From NCBI RefSeq assembly GCF_014650755.1, contig NZ_BMVO01000010.1:1-64000 (forward strand): 64,000 bases of DNA, in the 5' to 3' direction. This stretch comes from Streptomyces chryseus (GTDB taxonomy: Bacteria > Actinomycetota > Actinomycetes > Streptomycetales > Streptomycetaceae). This document shows positions 33,359 to 41,181 of this stretch, piece after piece. Numbering within the stretch: position 1 is the first letter of the stretch; every line of letters starts with the position of its first letter. Under the pieces are notes generated by a model. It saw nothing but the letters and a program-made list of their open reading frames with translations, had not been told where the DNA came from and searched no databases. The position numbers were made by a program, and so were the translations under genes.

Positions 33359-34339
33359 GTGACCGAGAAGTCCGACCGCAAGACCCGCAACACCGTCCTG
33401 GTGGCTCTCGCCGCCAACCTCGTCATCGCCGTCGCGAAAACAGTCGGCGGGCTGGTGTCCGGTTCGCCCGCGCTGCTCTCCGAGGCCGCGCACTCCGTGG
33501 CGGACAGCGTCAACGAGGTCTTCCTGCTCGCCGCCCTGCGCCGCAGCCGCCGCCCGGCCGACCGGAAACACCCCTTCGGATACGGCAAGGAGCGCTACTT
33601 CTGGTCCCTGCTCGCCGCCGTCGGCATCTTCGTCATGGGCGGCTGCTTCTCCGTCTTCCAGGGCTTCGAGGCGTTGGGCGCGGCGAGCGGCCAGGAGTCG
33701 CACACCGGTTACGTCGCCGGGCTCGCCGTCCTCGGTGTCGCCCTGCTCGCCGAGGGCACGTCCCTCGCCCGCGCCCTCTACCAGGCCCACCGTCAGCCGG
33801 GCGCCGGCATCGGCGACGACCCGGCGCTGCGCACGGTCGTCGCCGAGGACGGCACGGCCGTGGTAGGTGTGCTCCTCGCCGCCGCCGGCATGGCACTTCA
33901 CCTGGTGACCGGGGACGCGGTCTACGAGGCCGTCGCGTCCTTCTCCATCGGCCTGCTGCTCGGGTACGTCGCCTTCCGGCTCGGCCGGGAAGCCCGGGCC
34001 CAGCTCATCGGCGAGGCCGCTGCCCCCGAACTGCGGGACGACATCCGCCGGCTCGTCGAGGCGCAGCCCGAGATCGACAACGTCGCCGAACTGCTGACCA
34101 TGCAGATGGGGCTCGACTCGCTCCTGGTGGCCGCCCGCGTCGACCTGGTGCCGGGACTGGACAGCGAGGAGGTGGAGCTCGCCTGCGTACGCATCAAGAA
34201 GTCCGTGAAAAAGACCTGGCCGCAGGCCGACCAGGTCTTCCTCGACGTGACCGAGGCTCCCTCCGACGCCGAGGACTCGGGTGGAGCCCCGGCCGGAGCC
34301 GCGGCGGCCGCTACTGCGGAAGCGGACGGTAGACGGTGA
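33359..34339 (+). CDS. Cation diffusion facilitator (CDF) metal transporter
   Basis: A 326-residue CDF efflux protein with about six helices. Metal-site signatures appear in LLSEAAHSVADSVNEVFLL (helix II, HxxxD) and TVVAEDGTAVVGVLLAAAG (helix V; here ED...G instead of the more usual HxxxD). The loop RKHPFGYGKERYFW is typical of the family's Fe/Zn branch. The cytoplasmic C-terminal domain follows (LVEAQPEIDNVAELLTMQMG). The altered helix-V pair may shift metal preference toward Mn/Fe. The GTG at 33359 has GGAG upstream. Its 3' end overlaps the convergent lipid-kinase gene by 29 bp. Confidence 0.9.
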   Translation: MTEKSDRKTRNTVLVALAANLVIAVAKTVGGLVSGSPALLSEAAHSVADSVNEVFLLAALRRSRRPADRKHPFGYGKERYFWSLLAAVGIFVMGGCFSVFQGFEALGAASGQESHTGYVAGLAVLGVALLAEGTSLARALYQAHRQPGAGIGDDPALRTVVAEDGTAVVGVLLAAAGMALHLVTGDAVYEAVASFSIGLLLGYVAFRLGREARAQLIGEAAAPELRDDIRRLVEAQPEIDNVAELLTMQMGLDSLLVAARVDLVPGLDSEEVELACVRIKKSVKKTWPQADQVFLDVTEAPSDAEDSGGAPAGAAAAATAEADGRR

Positions 34340-35831
34340 GGGCCTCGTGCGCCTTGTCGATGACGAACTCCTCGGGCGCCGGGGCTACTTCACCGTCGTA
34401 CGCGAGCAGGGTGCCCGGCGCCAGGCCCGAGATCCACACCCGGCGCAGCCGCTGCGCGGCGTGCACGGGGGAGCGGCTCAGCGGCCCGGCCAGGGCCGCC
34501 GCCAGCAGCCGCAGGCCCGGCAGCCGCCCGCCGTGCACCACGCGCACGTCGAGCAGCCCGTCGGCCAGGTCCAGGCGGCGGCCGGGGGTCGGGCCGAGGC
34601 GCTGATACATGCCGTTCCCGGCGAACAGCATCCACAGTGCGCGCCGGCGCCCCTTGTGCTCCCCGATGGTGGCCTCCAGAGGCCGCTCGCCGCGCAGCAC
34701 CTCCGCCGCCGCCAGGATGCCGGCGGGCCAGCCGCCGATGCGCGGCCCCCAGTGCTCCCTGATCCGGACCAGCTCGGGATAGACGCCCAGGCTGAAGGTG
34801 TTGAGGAAGTGCCCCGGTTCGCCGTCGGGGCCGGGCCCCGGTGTGAACCGGCCCAGGTCGACCTTGACCGCGTCGCCGGACTCCAGGGCCCGGCAGGTGT
34901 CCTGGACCTCCTCGATGCCCAGGTCGTACGCGAAGTGGTTCAGCGTGCCGCCGGGGAAAACGGCGAGCGGCACCCCGCGGCCGGCGGCGACGACCGCGGC
35001 CCGGTTCACCGTGCCGTCCCCACCGCAGACCCCGATCGCCCGGCCCTGCTGCGCCGCCTTCTCCAGTTCGGCCGACAGGGCGTCGGGTTCGCACTCGACG
35101 ACCTCGGCGCGCGGCAGCGCGTCGCGCACCAGCGCCGCCTTCGCGGCGGCCGAGCCCGACCGCTTGTTGACGACGACGATCAGGTCCTGGCCGCCGGGGA
35201 GCGCCGGCGCTTCGGTGTACGGCCGGCCGGGCGCCGGGATCTGCGCCCGCGTCGGTACGAGCCCGCGCACCGCGAACGCCGCCCCGACGCCCAGGGCCGC
35301 GCCCACCAGTACGTCGCTGGGGTAGTGCGCGCCCGTGTAGATGCGGGAGAAGGCCACCGACGCCGCCACCGGCGCGACGACCGCCCCCCACCCCTTGGAC
35401 TCCAGCGCGACGCCCGTCGCGAAGGCCGCGGCGGAGGCGGAGTGCCCGGACGGGAAGGAGGTGGTGATGGGCTGGCGCTTGAGCCGGCGGATCAGCGGCA
35501 CGGAGTCCAGGACGGGCCTGACCCGGCGCACCGAGCGCTTCCCCACGGTGTTGACCGCGAGGGAGGCCAGCGCGAGGGAGGCGAGACCGCGCACGGCGGC
35601 CCGGCGGGCGCGGGTGCTGCCGCCGACGGCCGCTATCCCGGCGGCCGTGCCGAACCACAGCACGCCGTGGTTCGCCCCGTGGCTGAGGCGGGGCAGGACG
35701 CGGTCCGCGCCCGGCCAGTGATGGGTCGCCACGCCGTGAAACAGCGCCCGGTCCCGGGCGCTCAGCCAGGAGGCGATCCGTCCCGACGGCCGGGGCGGGA
35801 TGTGCGCGTGTGCGGAATACGCAGAAGACAT
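34311..35831 (-). CDS. PAP2 phosphatase-diacylglycerol kinase fusion protein
   Basis: A 506-residue bifunctional protein. Residues about 60-200 are a PAP2/phosphatidate-phosphatase domain with all three motifs: KRSVRRVRP, FPSGHSASAAAF and SRIYTGAHYPSD. Residues about 215-506 are a diacylglycerol/lipid kinase catalytic domain with IVVVNKRSGSAAAK and GVCGGDGTVNRAA, then the conserved VFPGGTLNHFAYDLGI. It probably interconverts or recycles membrane lipid head groups. The start is at 35831. A SigB-like box lies directly upstream and a 33-bp inverted repeat lies behind that. Confidence 0.92.
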   Translation of the reverse strand: MSSAYSAHAHIPPRPSGRIASWLSARDRALFHGVATHHWPGADRVLPRLSHGANHGVLWFGTAAGIAAVGGSTRARRAAVRGLASLALASLAVNTVGKRSVRRVRPVLDSVPLIRRLKRQPITTSFPSGHSASAAAFATGVALESKGWGAVVAPVAASVAFSRIYTGAHYPSDVLVGAALGVGAAFAVRGLVPTRAQIPAPGRPYTEAPALPGGQDLIVVVNKRSGSAAAKAALVRDALPRAEVVECEPDALSAELEKAAQQGRAIGVCGGDGTVNRAAVVAAGRGVPLAVFPGGTLNHFAYDLGIEEVQDTCRALESGDAVKVDLGRFTPGPGPDGEPGHFLNTFSLGVYPELVRIREHWGPRIGGWPAGILAAAEVLRGERPLEATIGEHKGRRRALWMLFAGNGMYQRLGPTPGRRLDLADGLLDVRVVHGGRLPGLRLLAAALAGPLSRSPVHAAQRLRRVWISGLAPGTLLAYDGEVAPAPEEFVIDKAHEALTVYRPLPQ

Positions 35832-35840
35832 GGCACGCGA

Positions 35841-35866
35841 GTACCCGGCCCGCGCCCTTCCGAATC
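35841..35866 (-). promoter_or_regulatory. SigB-like promoter candidate before the PAP2-kinase gene
   Basis: On the minus strand GATT (35863-35866), 16 bp, then GGGTAC (35841-35846) fits GNNT-N14-16-GGGTAY. The -10 box lies only 10 bp from the start codon, so the transcript would be almost leaderless. Confidence 0.4.
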
Positions 35867-35871
35867 AACGC

Positions 35872-35951
35872 CCCCCCGGGCATCCGTCCACGCCGCCGCC
35901 CCGGACCCGTGTGCACGACCGGGGCGGCGGCGTGGACGGATGCCCGGGGGG
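35872..35951. repeat. Perfect 33-bp inverted repeat with 14-nt loop
   Basis: The arms 35872-35904 and 35919-35951 are exact reverse complements (left arm begins CCCCCCGGGCATCCGTCCA). They lie between two divergent genes, so this is not a terminator of either neighbour. It could be a cruciform regulatory element, a 5' leader hairpin of the rightward gene, or a small mobile-element relic. Confidence 0.85.
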
Positions 35952-36047
35952 CCGGGGCGTTCGTACAGTGGGGTGAGGAATGGAAGGTCCGTTTCCCCCT
36001 CCGGGATGTCTGACGGGACGTGCACGGCGAGTACCCGAAGGTGAACC

Positions 36048-36647
36048 ATGAACACCACCGATTCGAACCCGCTCCTCAGCCGCCACAGCGACGCCCTCGC
36101 CCTCTTCGGCGGCCATGTGCACGCCGTGCGCGAGGACCAGTGGCAGGCGTCGACCCCCTGCACCGACTGGTCGGTGCGCGATCTCGTCAACCATCTGACC
36201 GTGGAACAGCTGTGGGTGCCCCCGCTGGTCACCGAGCGACGCGCCATCGACGAGGGCGCCGACGGCGGCTTCGGCTTCGACCCCGAGGGCGACGTGCTGG
36301 GAGACGACCCGGTGGCGGCCTGGGACCGGGCGGCGACCGCCGCCCGCGAGGCGTTCGCGGCGCCGGGGGCGCTGGACCGGACGGTGCACCTGTCGTACGG
36401 CGAGACCCCGTGCGCGGCCTACTGCGCCCAGATGGTGGTCGACCTGGTCGTGCACGCGTGGGACCTGGCGCGGGGCATCGGCGCCGACGAGCGGCTGCCG
36501 GCCGACCTGGTGGACTTCGCGGTGCGCGAAGTGGGCCCCTACTCCGCCGAACTGGAGAAGAGCGGCCTGTTCGCCGCGCCGGTGGAACCGTCCCCGGGCG
36601 CCGACGTGCAGACCAAGCTGCTTGCTCTGCTGGGCCGCCGCGTCTGA
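36048..36647 (+). CDS. TIGR03086 family metal-binding protein (mycothiol-dependent maleylpyruvate isomerase-like)
   Basis: A 199-residue protein of the DinB-like MDMPI N-terminal family. The signature TPCTDWSVRDLVNHLTVEQL gives the first His ligand, and MVVDLVVHAWDLARGIGADE gives the later His. Related enzymes use mycothiol as a cofactor, so a thiol-transfer or detoxification role is plausible. No C-terminal sterol-carrier domain is present. The ATG at 36048 follows AAGGTG. It is convergent with the DJ-1-type gene across a terminator hairpin. Confidence 0.88.
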   Translation: MNTTDSNPLLSRHSDALALFGGHVHAVREDQWQASTPCTDWSVRDLVNHLTVEQLWVPPLVTERRAIDEGADGGFGFDPEGDVLGDDPVAAWDRAATAAREAFAAPGALDRTVHLSYGETPCAAYCAQMVVDLVVHAWDLARGIGADERLPADLVDFAVREVGPYSAELEKSGLFAAPVEPSPGADVQTKLLALLGRRV

Positions 36648-36666
36648 CGGCGGGCCGGATCGCCCC

Positions 36667-36695
36667 CGGCCCCGGCCCCCCACGGGCCCGGGCCG
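36667..36695. terminator. Bidirectional hairpin between convergent genes
   Basis: A 12-bp stem with one mismatch (CGGCCCCGGCCC / GGGCCCGGGCCG) and a 5-nt loop lies in the 63-bp gap between the TIGR03086 and DJ-1-type genes. Confidence 0.5.
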
Positions 36696-36710
36696 AGGGC
36701 GAAGGCTCGG

Positions 36711-37259
36711 TCAGGCCTTGGCGGCCCGTGCGAACTCCTCGGTGAAGGCGGTGCAGAACGCCTTCAGGTCGTCCGGCCTGCGACTGGTGATCAGCGTGGC
36801 GGGCGTCGCCTCGCACACCTTGACCTGCTCGTCGACCCAGGTGCCGCCCGCGTTGCGGATGTCCGTACGCAGACTCGGCCACGAGGTCAGCGTCCTGCCG
36901 CGCAGCACGTCCGCCTCGACGAGCGTCCAGGGACCGTGACAGATGGACGCGACCGGCTTGCCCGCGTCGAAGAAGGCGCGCACGAACGCCACGGCCTTCT
37001 CGTCCATCCGCAGGAAGTCCGGGTTGGCGACACCGCCCGGCAGCACCAGGCCGCCGTACTCCTCCACCGAGGCGTCGCCGACCACCTGGTCGACGGGAAA
37101 GGTGTCCGCCTTGTCGAGGTGGTGGAACGCCTGGACGCTGCCCGGCTTCGTGGAGACCAGCCGGGGCGTGTCGCCCGTATCGGTCACCGCCTGCCAGGGG
37201 TCGGTGAGTTCGACCTGCTCGACACCCTCGGGCGCCACGAGAAACGCGATCCGCATCAT
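36711..37259 (-). CDS. DJ-1/PfpI family protein (YhbO-like)
   Basis: A 182-residue type 1 glutamine-amidotransferase-fold protein. The nucleophile elbow ASICHGPWTLVEA carries the conserved Cys and His, preceded by YGGLVLPGGVANPDFLRMDE, which holds the supporting acidic residue. Members act as stress-induced chaperones or deglycases, although the deglycase activity is debated. Two adjacent ATG codons (37259 and 37256) share one AGGAAGGGAG site; either could be used. It lies 55 bp after the CBS-domain gene on the same strand and is probably co-transcribed from the SigB-like promoter at 37798-37821. Confidence 0.9.
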   Translation of the reverse strand: MMRIAFLVAPEGVEQVELTDPWQAVTDTGDTPRLVSTKPGSVQAFHHLDKADTFPVDQVVGDASVEEYGGLVLPGGVANPDFLRMDEKAVAFVRAFFDAGKPVASICHGPWTLVEADVLRGRTLTSWPSLRTDIRNAGGTWVDEQVKVCEATPATLITSRRPDDLKAFCTAFTEEFARAAKA

Positions 37260-37314
37260 GCTCCCTTCCTGGAACGTGTGGTTCTGCCGGTGTGTCCGCT
37301 CCCCGCCGGGCGGC

Positions 37315-37752
37315 TCAGAAGCCGGTCTCGGGACCGGGGGTGGGCGCGGACCTGCTGATGTCGGCGAGCGCCGACCGCGGGTCCTGGAACTCCGCGAGGT
37401 CGCCGATGCTCACCACGCCGAGCGGACGGCCGTCCTCGACGACGGGTAGCCGCCTGATGGCGTGCTGCCGCATCAGGGTCACGGCCGTCGACACCTCGTC
37501 GTCCGGCCCGACGCACACCGGCGCCGGCGTGCACACGGACTGGGCGTTGACCGTGAGGGGATCGAAGCCGTCCGCGACCGCGCGCAGGGCGATGTCCCGG
37601 TCGGTGAGCACACCGATCAGCTGGTTGTCCCGCGCCACCAGCACATCACCGACGTCCTGCGCGCGCATCAGCTGCGCCGCCTCCACGAGCGAGGCGTCGG
37701 GCCGTACGGCCGCGACCCCCGCCGTCATGACTTCCCTCACGAACCGGGCCAT
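37315..37752 (-). CDS. Two-CBS-domain protein
   Basis: A 145-residue protein made of a CBS pair: REVMTAGVAAVRPDASLVEA...LIGVLTDRDIALRAV and SVCTPAPVCVGPDDEVSTAV...PLGVVSIGDLAEF. Such stand-alone pairs bind adenosine nucleotides and act as energy or redox sensors for partner proteins, none of which is identifiable here. The ATG at 37752 is preferred over 37767 because GAGG lies nine bases upstream. Immediately upstream is the best SigB-type promoter in the window. It sits upstream of the DJ-1-type gene in a likely stress operon. Confidence 0.88.
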   Translation of the reverse strand: MARFVREVMTAGVAAVRPDASLVEAAQLMRAQDVGDVLVARDNQLIGVLTDRDIALRAVADGFDPLTVNAQSVCTPAPVCVGPDDEVSTAVTLMRQHAIRRLPVVEDGRPLGVVSIGDLAEFQDPRSALADISRSAPTPGPETGF

Positions 37753-37797
37753 GGCTGTCCGCCTCATCTCTTCGCTCGCTGTCGGCTACCGGCGCGG

Positions 37798-37821
37798 GTA
37801 CCCGTGGCGCGAGCGGCAAAC
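37798..37821 (-). promoter_or_regulatory. SigB-type promoter GTTT-N14-GGGTAC
   Basis: On the minus strand GTTT (37818-37821), exactly 14 bp, then GGGTAC (37798-37803) is a full match to the Streptomyces SigB consensus. The -10 is 45 bp upstream of the CBS-gene ATG. The rest of the 362-bp gap (37753-38114) shows no other gene. Confidence 0.6.
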
Positions 37822-38114
37822 ATCCGCCGAACCCACCGTCGGGCCCATCCGCCGATTCCCCTCCGGCCCCGCGTTTGAGCCCCGGCGCACGGGGGACCCG
37901 GTGCGCGGCCGAGCGGCCACTTGGGAAGAGGGACGGCCTCCGGGCGCGTTCCCGCACCGCTTCGAACGGCGGCGGCGCGGGACGCGCCCGGAGTTCTGCC
38001 GCGCCCCGGGGTCCGGCCCGGGTCCCGCTCACCCGGAAGTCTCACTTCCACGGGTTTGCCCGTCGCCGTCCTGGTGACCCGGCCCCCAGGCCGTCCCTCA
38101 GGAAGGACAGGGCC

Positions 38115-38276
38115 ATGGTGGGCTTAGCCGTGCTGATCCCGGTACTCGTGCCGGTGTTCATGCTGGGCGTGATCATCGCGCTCGGCCGCTACGAGGAATT
38201 CATACTGCCCGCGCGGGCCAAGAGGGCGCGCCACCGCCGCACGGGCCCGGCGGCGAACCCGTCCGGCGGTGACTGA
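38115..38276 (+). CDS. Micro-membrane protein with a TTA (bldA-type) codon
   Basis: A 53-residue protein with one N-terminal membrane helix (GLAVLIPVLVPVFMLGVIIALG) and a basic cytoplasmic tail (RAKRARHRRTGPAANPSGGD). It has no recognised family beyond small actinobacterial membrane peptides. The ATG at 38115 has AGGAAGG upstream. Codon 4 (38124-38126) is TTA, the rarest Streptomyces codon, read only by the bldA tRNA, so full translation is expected only late in development. A perfect terminator follows. Confidence 0.75.
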   Translation: MVGLAVLIPVLVPVFMLGVIIALGRYEEFILPARAKRARHRRTGPAANPSGGD

Positions 38277-38280
38277 GCGC

Positions 38281-38310
38281 ACCGGGCCGGGGGGCTGGCC
38301 CCGGCCCGGT
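38281..38310. terminator. Perfect 12-bp bidirectional terminator hairpin
   Basis: ACCGGGCCGGGG / CCCCGGCCCGGT with a 6-nt loop fills the 39-bp gap between the micro-membrane gene and the convergent ThDP-enzyme gene. Confidence 0.7.
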
Positions 38311-38315
38311 GGACG

Positions 38316-40121
38316 TCAGTCGTCCGCGCCCGGCCGGGGGCTCCCCGGCAGGAACTCCTGGAGCTTCGACTTCAGCCCCTGCTTCATCACCGCCGCCCCG
38401 TCGGCGTCCCCCTTCAGCAGCGCCGACGCCGTCGCCTCGATCTGCTCCCACGTCGCGTGCGGCGGGATCGGCGGCACCGACGGATCGGTGACGAAGTCCA
38501 GCACCACCGGGCCGTCCGCCTCCAGCGCGGCCCGCCACGCGCCCTCGACCTCCTCCGGCTTCTCGACCCGGATCCCGGTGAGGCCGATCGACTCGGCGAA
38601 CGCCGCGTACGACACGTCGGGGAGCGACTGCGACGGCAGGAACGACGGCGCGCCGCCCATCGCCCGCAGCTCCCACGTGACCTGGTTCAGGTCCCGGTTG
38701 TTGTAGACGGCGACCACCAGCCGCGGGTCGTCCCACAGGTGCCGGTACTTCGCGACCGAGATCAGCTCCGCCATGCCGTTCATCTGCATCGCGCCGTCGC
38801 CGACGAGCGCGATCGCGGGACGGTTCGGGTGCGCGAACTTCGCCCCGATCGCGTACGGCACACCGCACCCCATCGTCGCCAGCGTCCCCGACAACGACGC
38901 CCGCATGTCGCCGCGCAGGCGCACATGGCGCGCGAACCAGTTGGTGGCCGACCCCGAGTCGGCCGTCACCATCGCGTGGTCCGGAAGCAGCGGCGACAGG
39001 GCCGCCGCCACGTGTTCCGGGTTGACCGGGTCGGCGGACAGGGCGGCCCGCCGCTCCATGATCTCCGTCCACCGCTCGACGCCCGCGCAGATCTCGTCGA
39101 ACCAGTCCCGCGCCTCGTTGCGCCGCAGCAGCGGGATCAGCTCGCGCAGGGTCGCCCGCGCGTCGCCGACCAGGTTCACCTCGTACGGGTAGCGCATCCC
39201 GATCATGTGCGGATCGATGTCGATCTGCACCGCGCGGGCCTTGCCGAACTCCGGGAGGAACTGGGAGTACGGGAAGCTGGAGCCGATCGTCAGCAGCGTG
39301 TCGCAGTCCCGCATCATCTCGTACGACGGACGGGTGCCCAGCAGCCCGATGGAGCCCGTGACGTACGGCAGCTCGTCGGACAGCACGTCCTTGCCCAGCA
39401 GCGCCTTCGCGACGCCCGCGCCCAGCAGCTCCGCGACCTCCGCGACCTCGGCCCGCGCCCCAGCGGCGCCCTGACCGGCCAGGATCGCCACCTTGTCGCC
39501 GGCGTTGAGCACGTCGGCCGCCCGCCGCAGCGCGTCCGGCGACGGCATCGCGGTCCAGCTGCTGCGGTCCAGGCTGGAGGGGACCATCTTGAAGGCGTGC
39601 GGCGGCGGCGTGTACTCCAGCTCCTGCACGTCCGCCGGCACGATGACCGCCGTCGGACAGCGCCGGGCGTACGCCGTGCGGATCGCCCGGTCCAGGACGT
39701 TCGGCAGCTGCTCCGGCACGGTCACCGTCTCGACGAAGTCGGAGGCCACGTCCTTGAACAGCGTGTGCAGGTCGACCTCCTGCTGGTACGAGCCGCCCAT
39801 GGCGCTGCGCGCGGTCTGCCCGACGATGGCCACCACCGGCACATGATCGAGCTTGGCGTCGTACAGGCCGTTCAGGAGATGGATCGCGCCGGGCCCCGAC
39901 GTCGCGACGCACACGCCGAGCCGGTTGCCGAACTTGGCGTACCCGACCGCCTCGAACGCGGACATCTCCTCGTGGCGGGACTGGATGAAGCGGGGCTGGT
40001 CGTCGGCGCGCCCCCAGGCCGCCAGCAGGCCGTTGATGCCGTCACCCGGATAGCCGAAGACGCACTCGACTCCCCACTCGCGCAGGCGCGACAGGATCCG
40101 GTCGGCAACGTCGGTGCTCAT
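38316..40121 (-). CDS. ThDP-dependent pyruvate oxidase/dehydrogenase-like enzyme (PoxB/acetolactate-synthase family)
   Basis: A 601-residue enzyme with three ThDP-family domains. The N-terminal pyrimidine domain has ECVFGYPGDGINGLL and the catalytic Glu in QSRHEEMSAFEAVGYAK. The central FAD/DHAP-like domain follows. The C-terminal domain has the ThDP motif LVGDGAMQMNGMAEL...VVAVYNNRDLNQVTWE. It most resembles pyruvate dehydrogenase (quinone)/PoxB-type proteins, which decarboxylate pyruvate to acetate and pass electrons to menaquinone, though an acetolactate-forming role cannot be excluded. A SigB-like promoter lies at 40174-40198. The start codon has GGAGG upstream. Confidence 0.9.
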   Translation of the reverse strand: MSTDVADRILSRLREWGVECVFGYPGDGINGLLAAWGRADDQPRFIQSRHEEMSAFEAVGYAKFGNRLGVCVATSGPGAIHLLNGLYDAKLDHVPVVAIVGQTARSAMGGSYQQEVDLHTLFKDVASDFVETVTVPEQLPNVLDRAIRTAYARRCPTAVIVPADVQELEYTPPPHAFKMVPSSLDRSSWTAMPSPDALRRAADVLNAGDKVAILAGQGAAGARAEVAEVAELLGAGVAKALLGKDVLSDELPYVTGSIGLLGTRPSYEMMRDCDTLLTIGSSFPYSQFLPEFGKARAVQIDIDPHMIGMRYPYEVNLVGDARATLRELIPLLRRNEARDWFDEICAGVERWTEIMERRAALSADPVNPEHVAAALSPLLPDHAMVTADSGSATNWFARHVRLRGDMRASLSGTLATMGCGVPYAIGAKFAHPNRPAIALVGDGAMQMNGMAELISVAKYRHLWDDPRLVVAVYNNRDLNQVTWELRAMGGAPSFLPSQSLPDVSYAAFAESIGLTGIRVEKPEEVEGAWRAALEADGPVVLDFVTDPSVPPIPPHATWEQIEATASALLKGDADGAAVMKQGLKSKLQEFLPGSPRPGADD

Positions 40122-40173
40122 ACGAAGGGCCTCCTACGGGACGGTGCGGGTGGAAAGAGCAGCACTCTGCCGA

Positions 40174-40198
40174 GTACCAGGCACACGCGAAGGGAAAC
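40174..40198 (-). promoter_or_regulatory. SigB-like promoter GTTT-N15-TGGTAC
   Basis: On the minus strand GTTT (40195-40198), 15 bp, then TGGTAC (40174-40179) differs from the SigB consensus by one base in the -10. It is 52 bp upstream of the PoxB-like start codon. Confidence 0.45.
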
Positions 40199-40386
40199 CG
40201 GCCCGTCGCGAAACCCGACCCGTTTGCCCTTCCGAAGCGGGGGCACGTGCTCCATGTGCTTCGGACCGGAGGCACGTCCGTGGGAGCGGCAGTCAAGCGC
40301 TCCGGGCGTGTCACGTCCGGAGGTCGAGACTCCCCCCGCGGTGACACCCGTCCGCCGTCTGCACCGTTCAGGGAGTTGCAACGAAG

Positions 40387-41181
40387 ATGCGTACCACCTC
40401 AGCCCGCAGGACGCACCCGCACCACGATGCCCCCGACACCTCCGAGGACTTCCGCCGTCTGTGCGCCATGCCCGAGGGCGAGGAACGGGACGCCCTGCGC
40501 CAGGAGATCGTGAACGCCTGGCTGCCGATGGCCGACCGGCTCGCGAGCCGGTTCCGCAACCGCGGCGAGGCCATCGAGGACCTGCGCCAGGTGGCCGCAC
40601 TCGGCCTGGTCAAGGCGGTGGACCGGTACGATCCGGACCACGGCTCGGCCTTCGAGAGCTACGCCGTGCCGACGATCACCGGCGAGATCAAGCGCCACTT
40701 CCGCGACCACATGTGGACCCTCCACGTGCCGCGCCGCGTCCAGGACCTGCGCAACCGCGTCCGCGCCGCCAGCCAGGAGCTGTCCGCGACCGTGTCGGGC
40801 CCCGCCCCCACCGTCGCGGAGATCGCCGAGAAGGCCGGCATGACCGAGGAGGAGGCCCTCACGGGTCTCGAGGCGCTCGACTCCTTCACGGCGCTGTCCC
40901 TCGACGCCCAGCTGCCCGGTACGGGCGACGGGTACTCGCTCAGCGACGCGCTGGGCGGCCCCGACGGCGCCCTCGACGTCATCGTCGACCGCGAGGCCGT
41001 CAAGCCGGCCCTGAACAGGCTCCCGGAGCGCGAGAAGAAGATCCTCTACATGCGCTTCTTCCGCGACATGACGCAGAGCAGCATCGCCGAGGACCTCGGA
41101 CTCTCCCAGATGCACGTCTCCCGGCTGATCAGCCGCTGCTGCACCCGTCTGCGCGACGAGGCCCTGCGGGACGCCGCATAG
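40387..41181 (+). CDS. RNA polymerase sigma factor, SigB/SigF family
   Basis: A 264-residue alternative sigma factor of the SigB/F/G group. Region 2 is WLPMADRLASRFRNRGEAIE...LGLVKAVDRYDPDHGSAFES and YAVPTITGEIKRHFRDHMWT. Region 3 is TVAEIAEKAGMTEEEA and region 4 is LPEREKKILYMRFFRDMTQS with the helix-turn-helix IAEDLGLSQMHVSRL. It directs general-stress or developmental transcription and is usually held by an anti-sigma factor, none of which is adjacent. Nearby promoters match this sigma class. Its 3' end overlaps the PAS-GAF gene by 53 bp. The start follows a distant AGGGAG; the exact start is uncertain. Confidence 0.92.
   Translation: MRTTSARRTHPHHDAPDTSEDFRRLCAMPEGEERDALRQEIVNAWLPMADRLASRFRNRGEAIEDLRQVAALGLVKAVDRYDPDHGSAFESYAVPTITGEIKRHFRDHMWTLHVPRRVQDLRNRVRAASQELSATVSGPAPTVAEIAEKAGMTEEEALTGLEALDSFTALSLDAQLPGTGDGYSLSDALGGPDGALDVIVDREAVKPALNRLPEREKKILYMRFFRDMTQSSIAEDLGLSQMHVSRLISRCCTRLRDEALRDAA

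Noticed and set aside
37260..37314. GAACGTGTGGTTC as a second LexA box
   Set aside because: The spacer is five bases, not four, so it does not fit the SOS core; it also lies between two genes of one probable operon.
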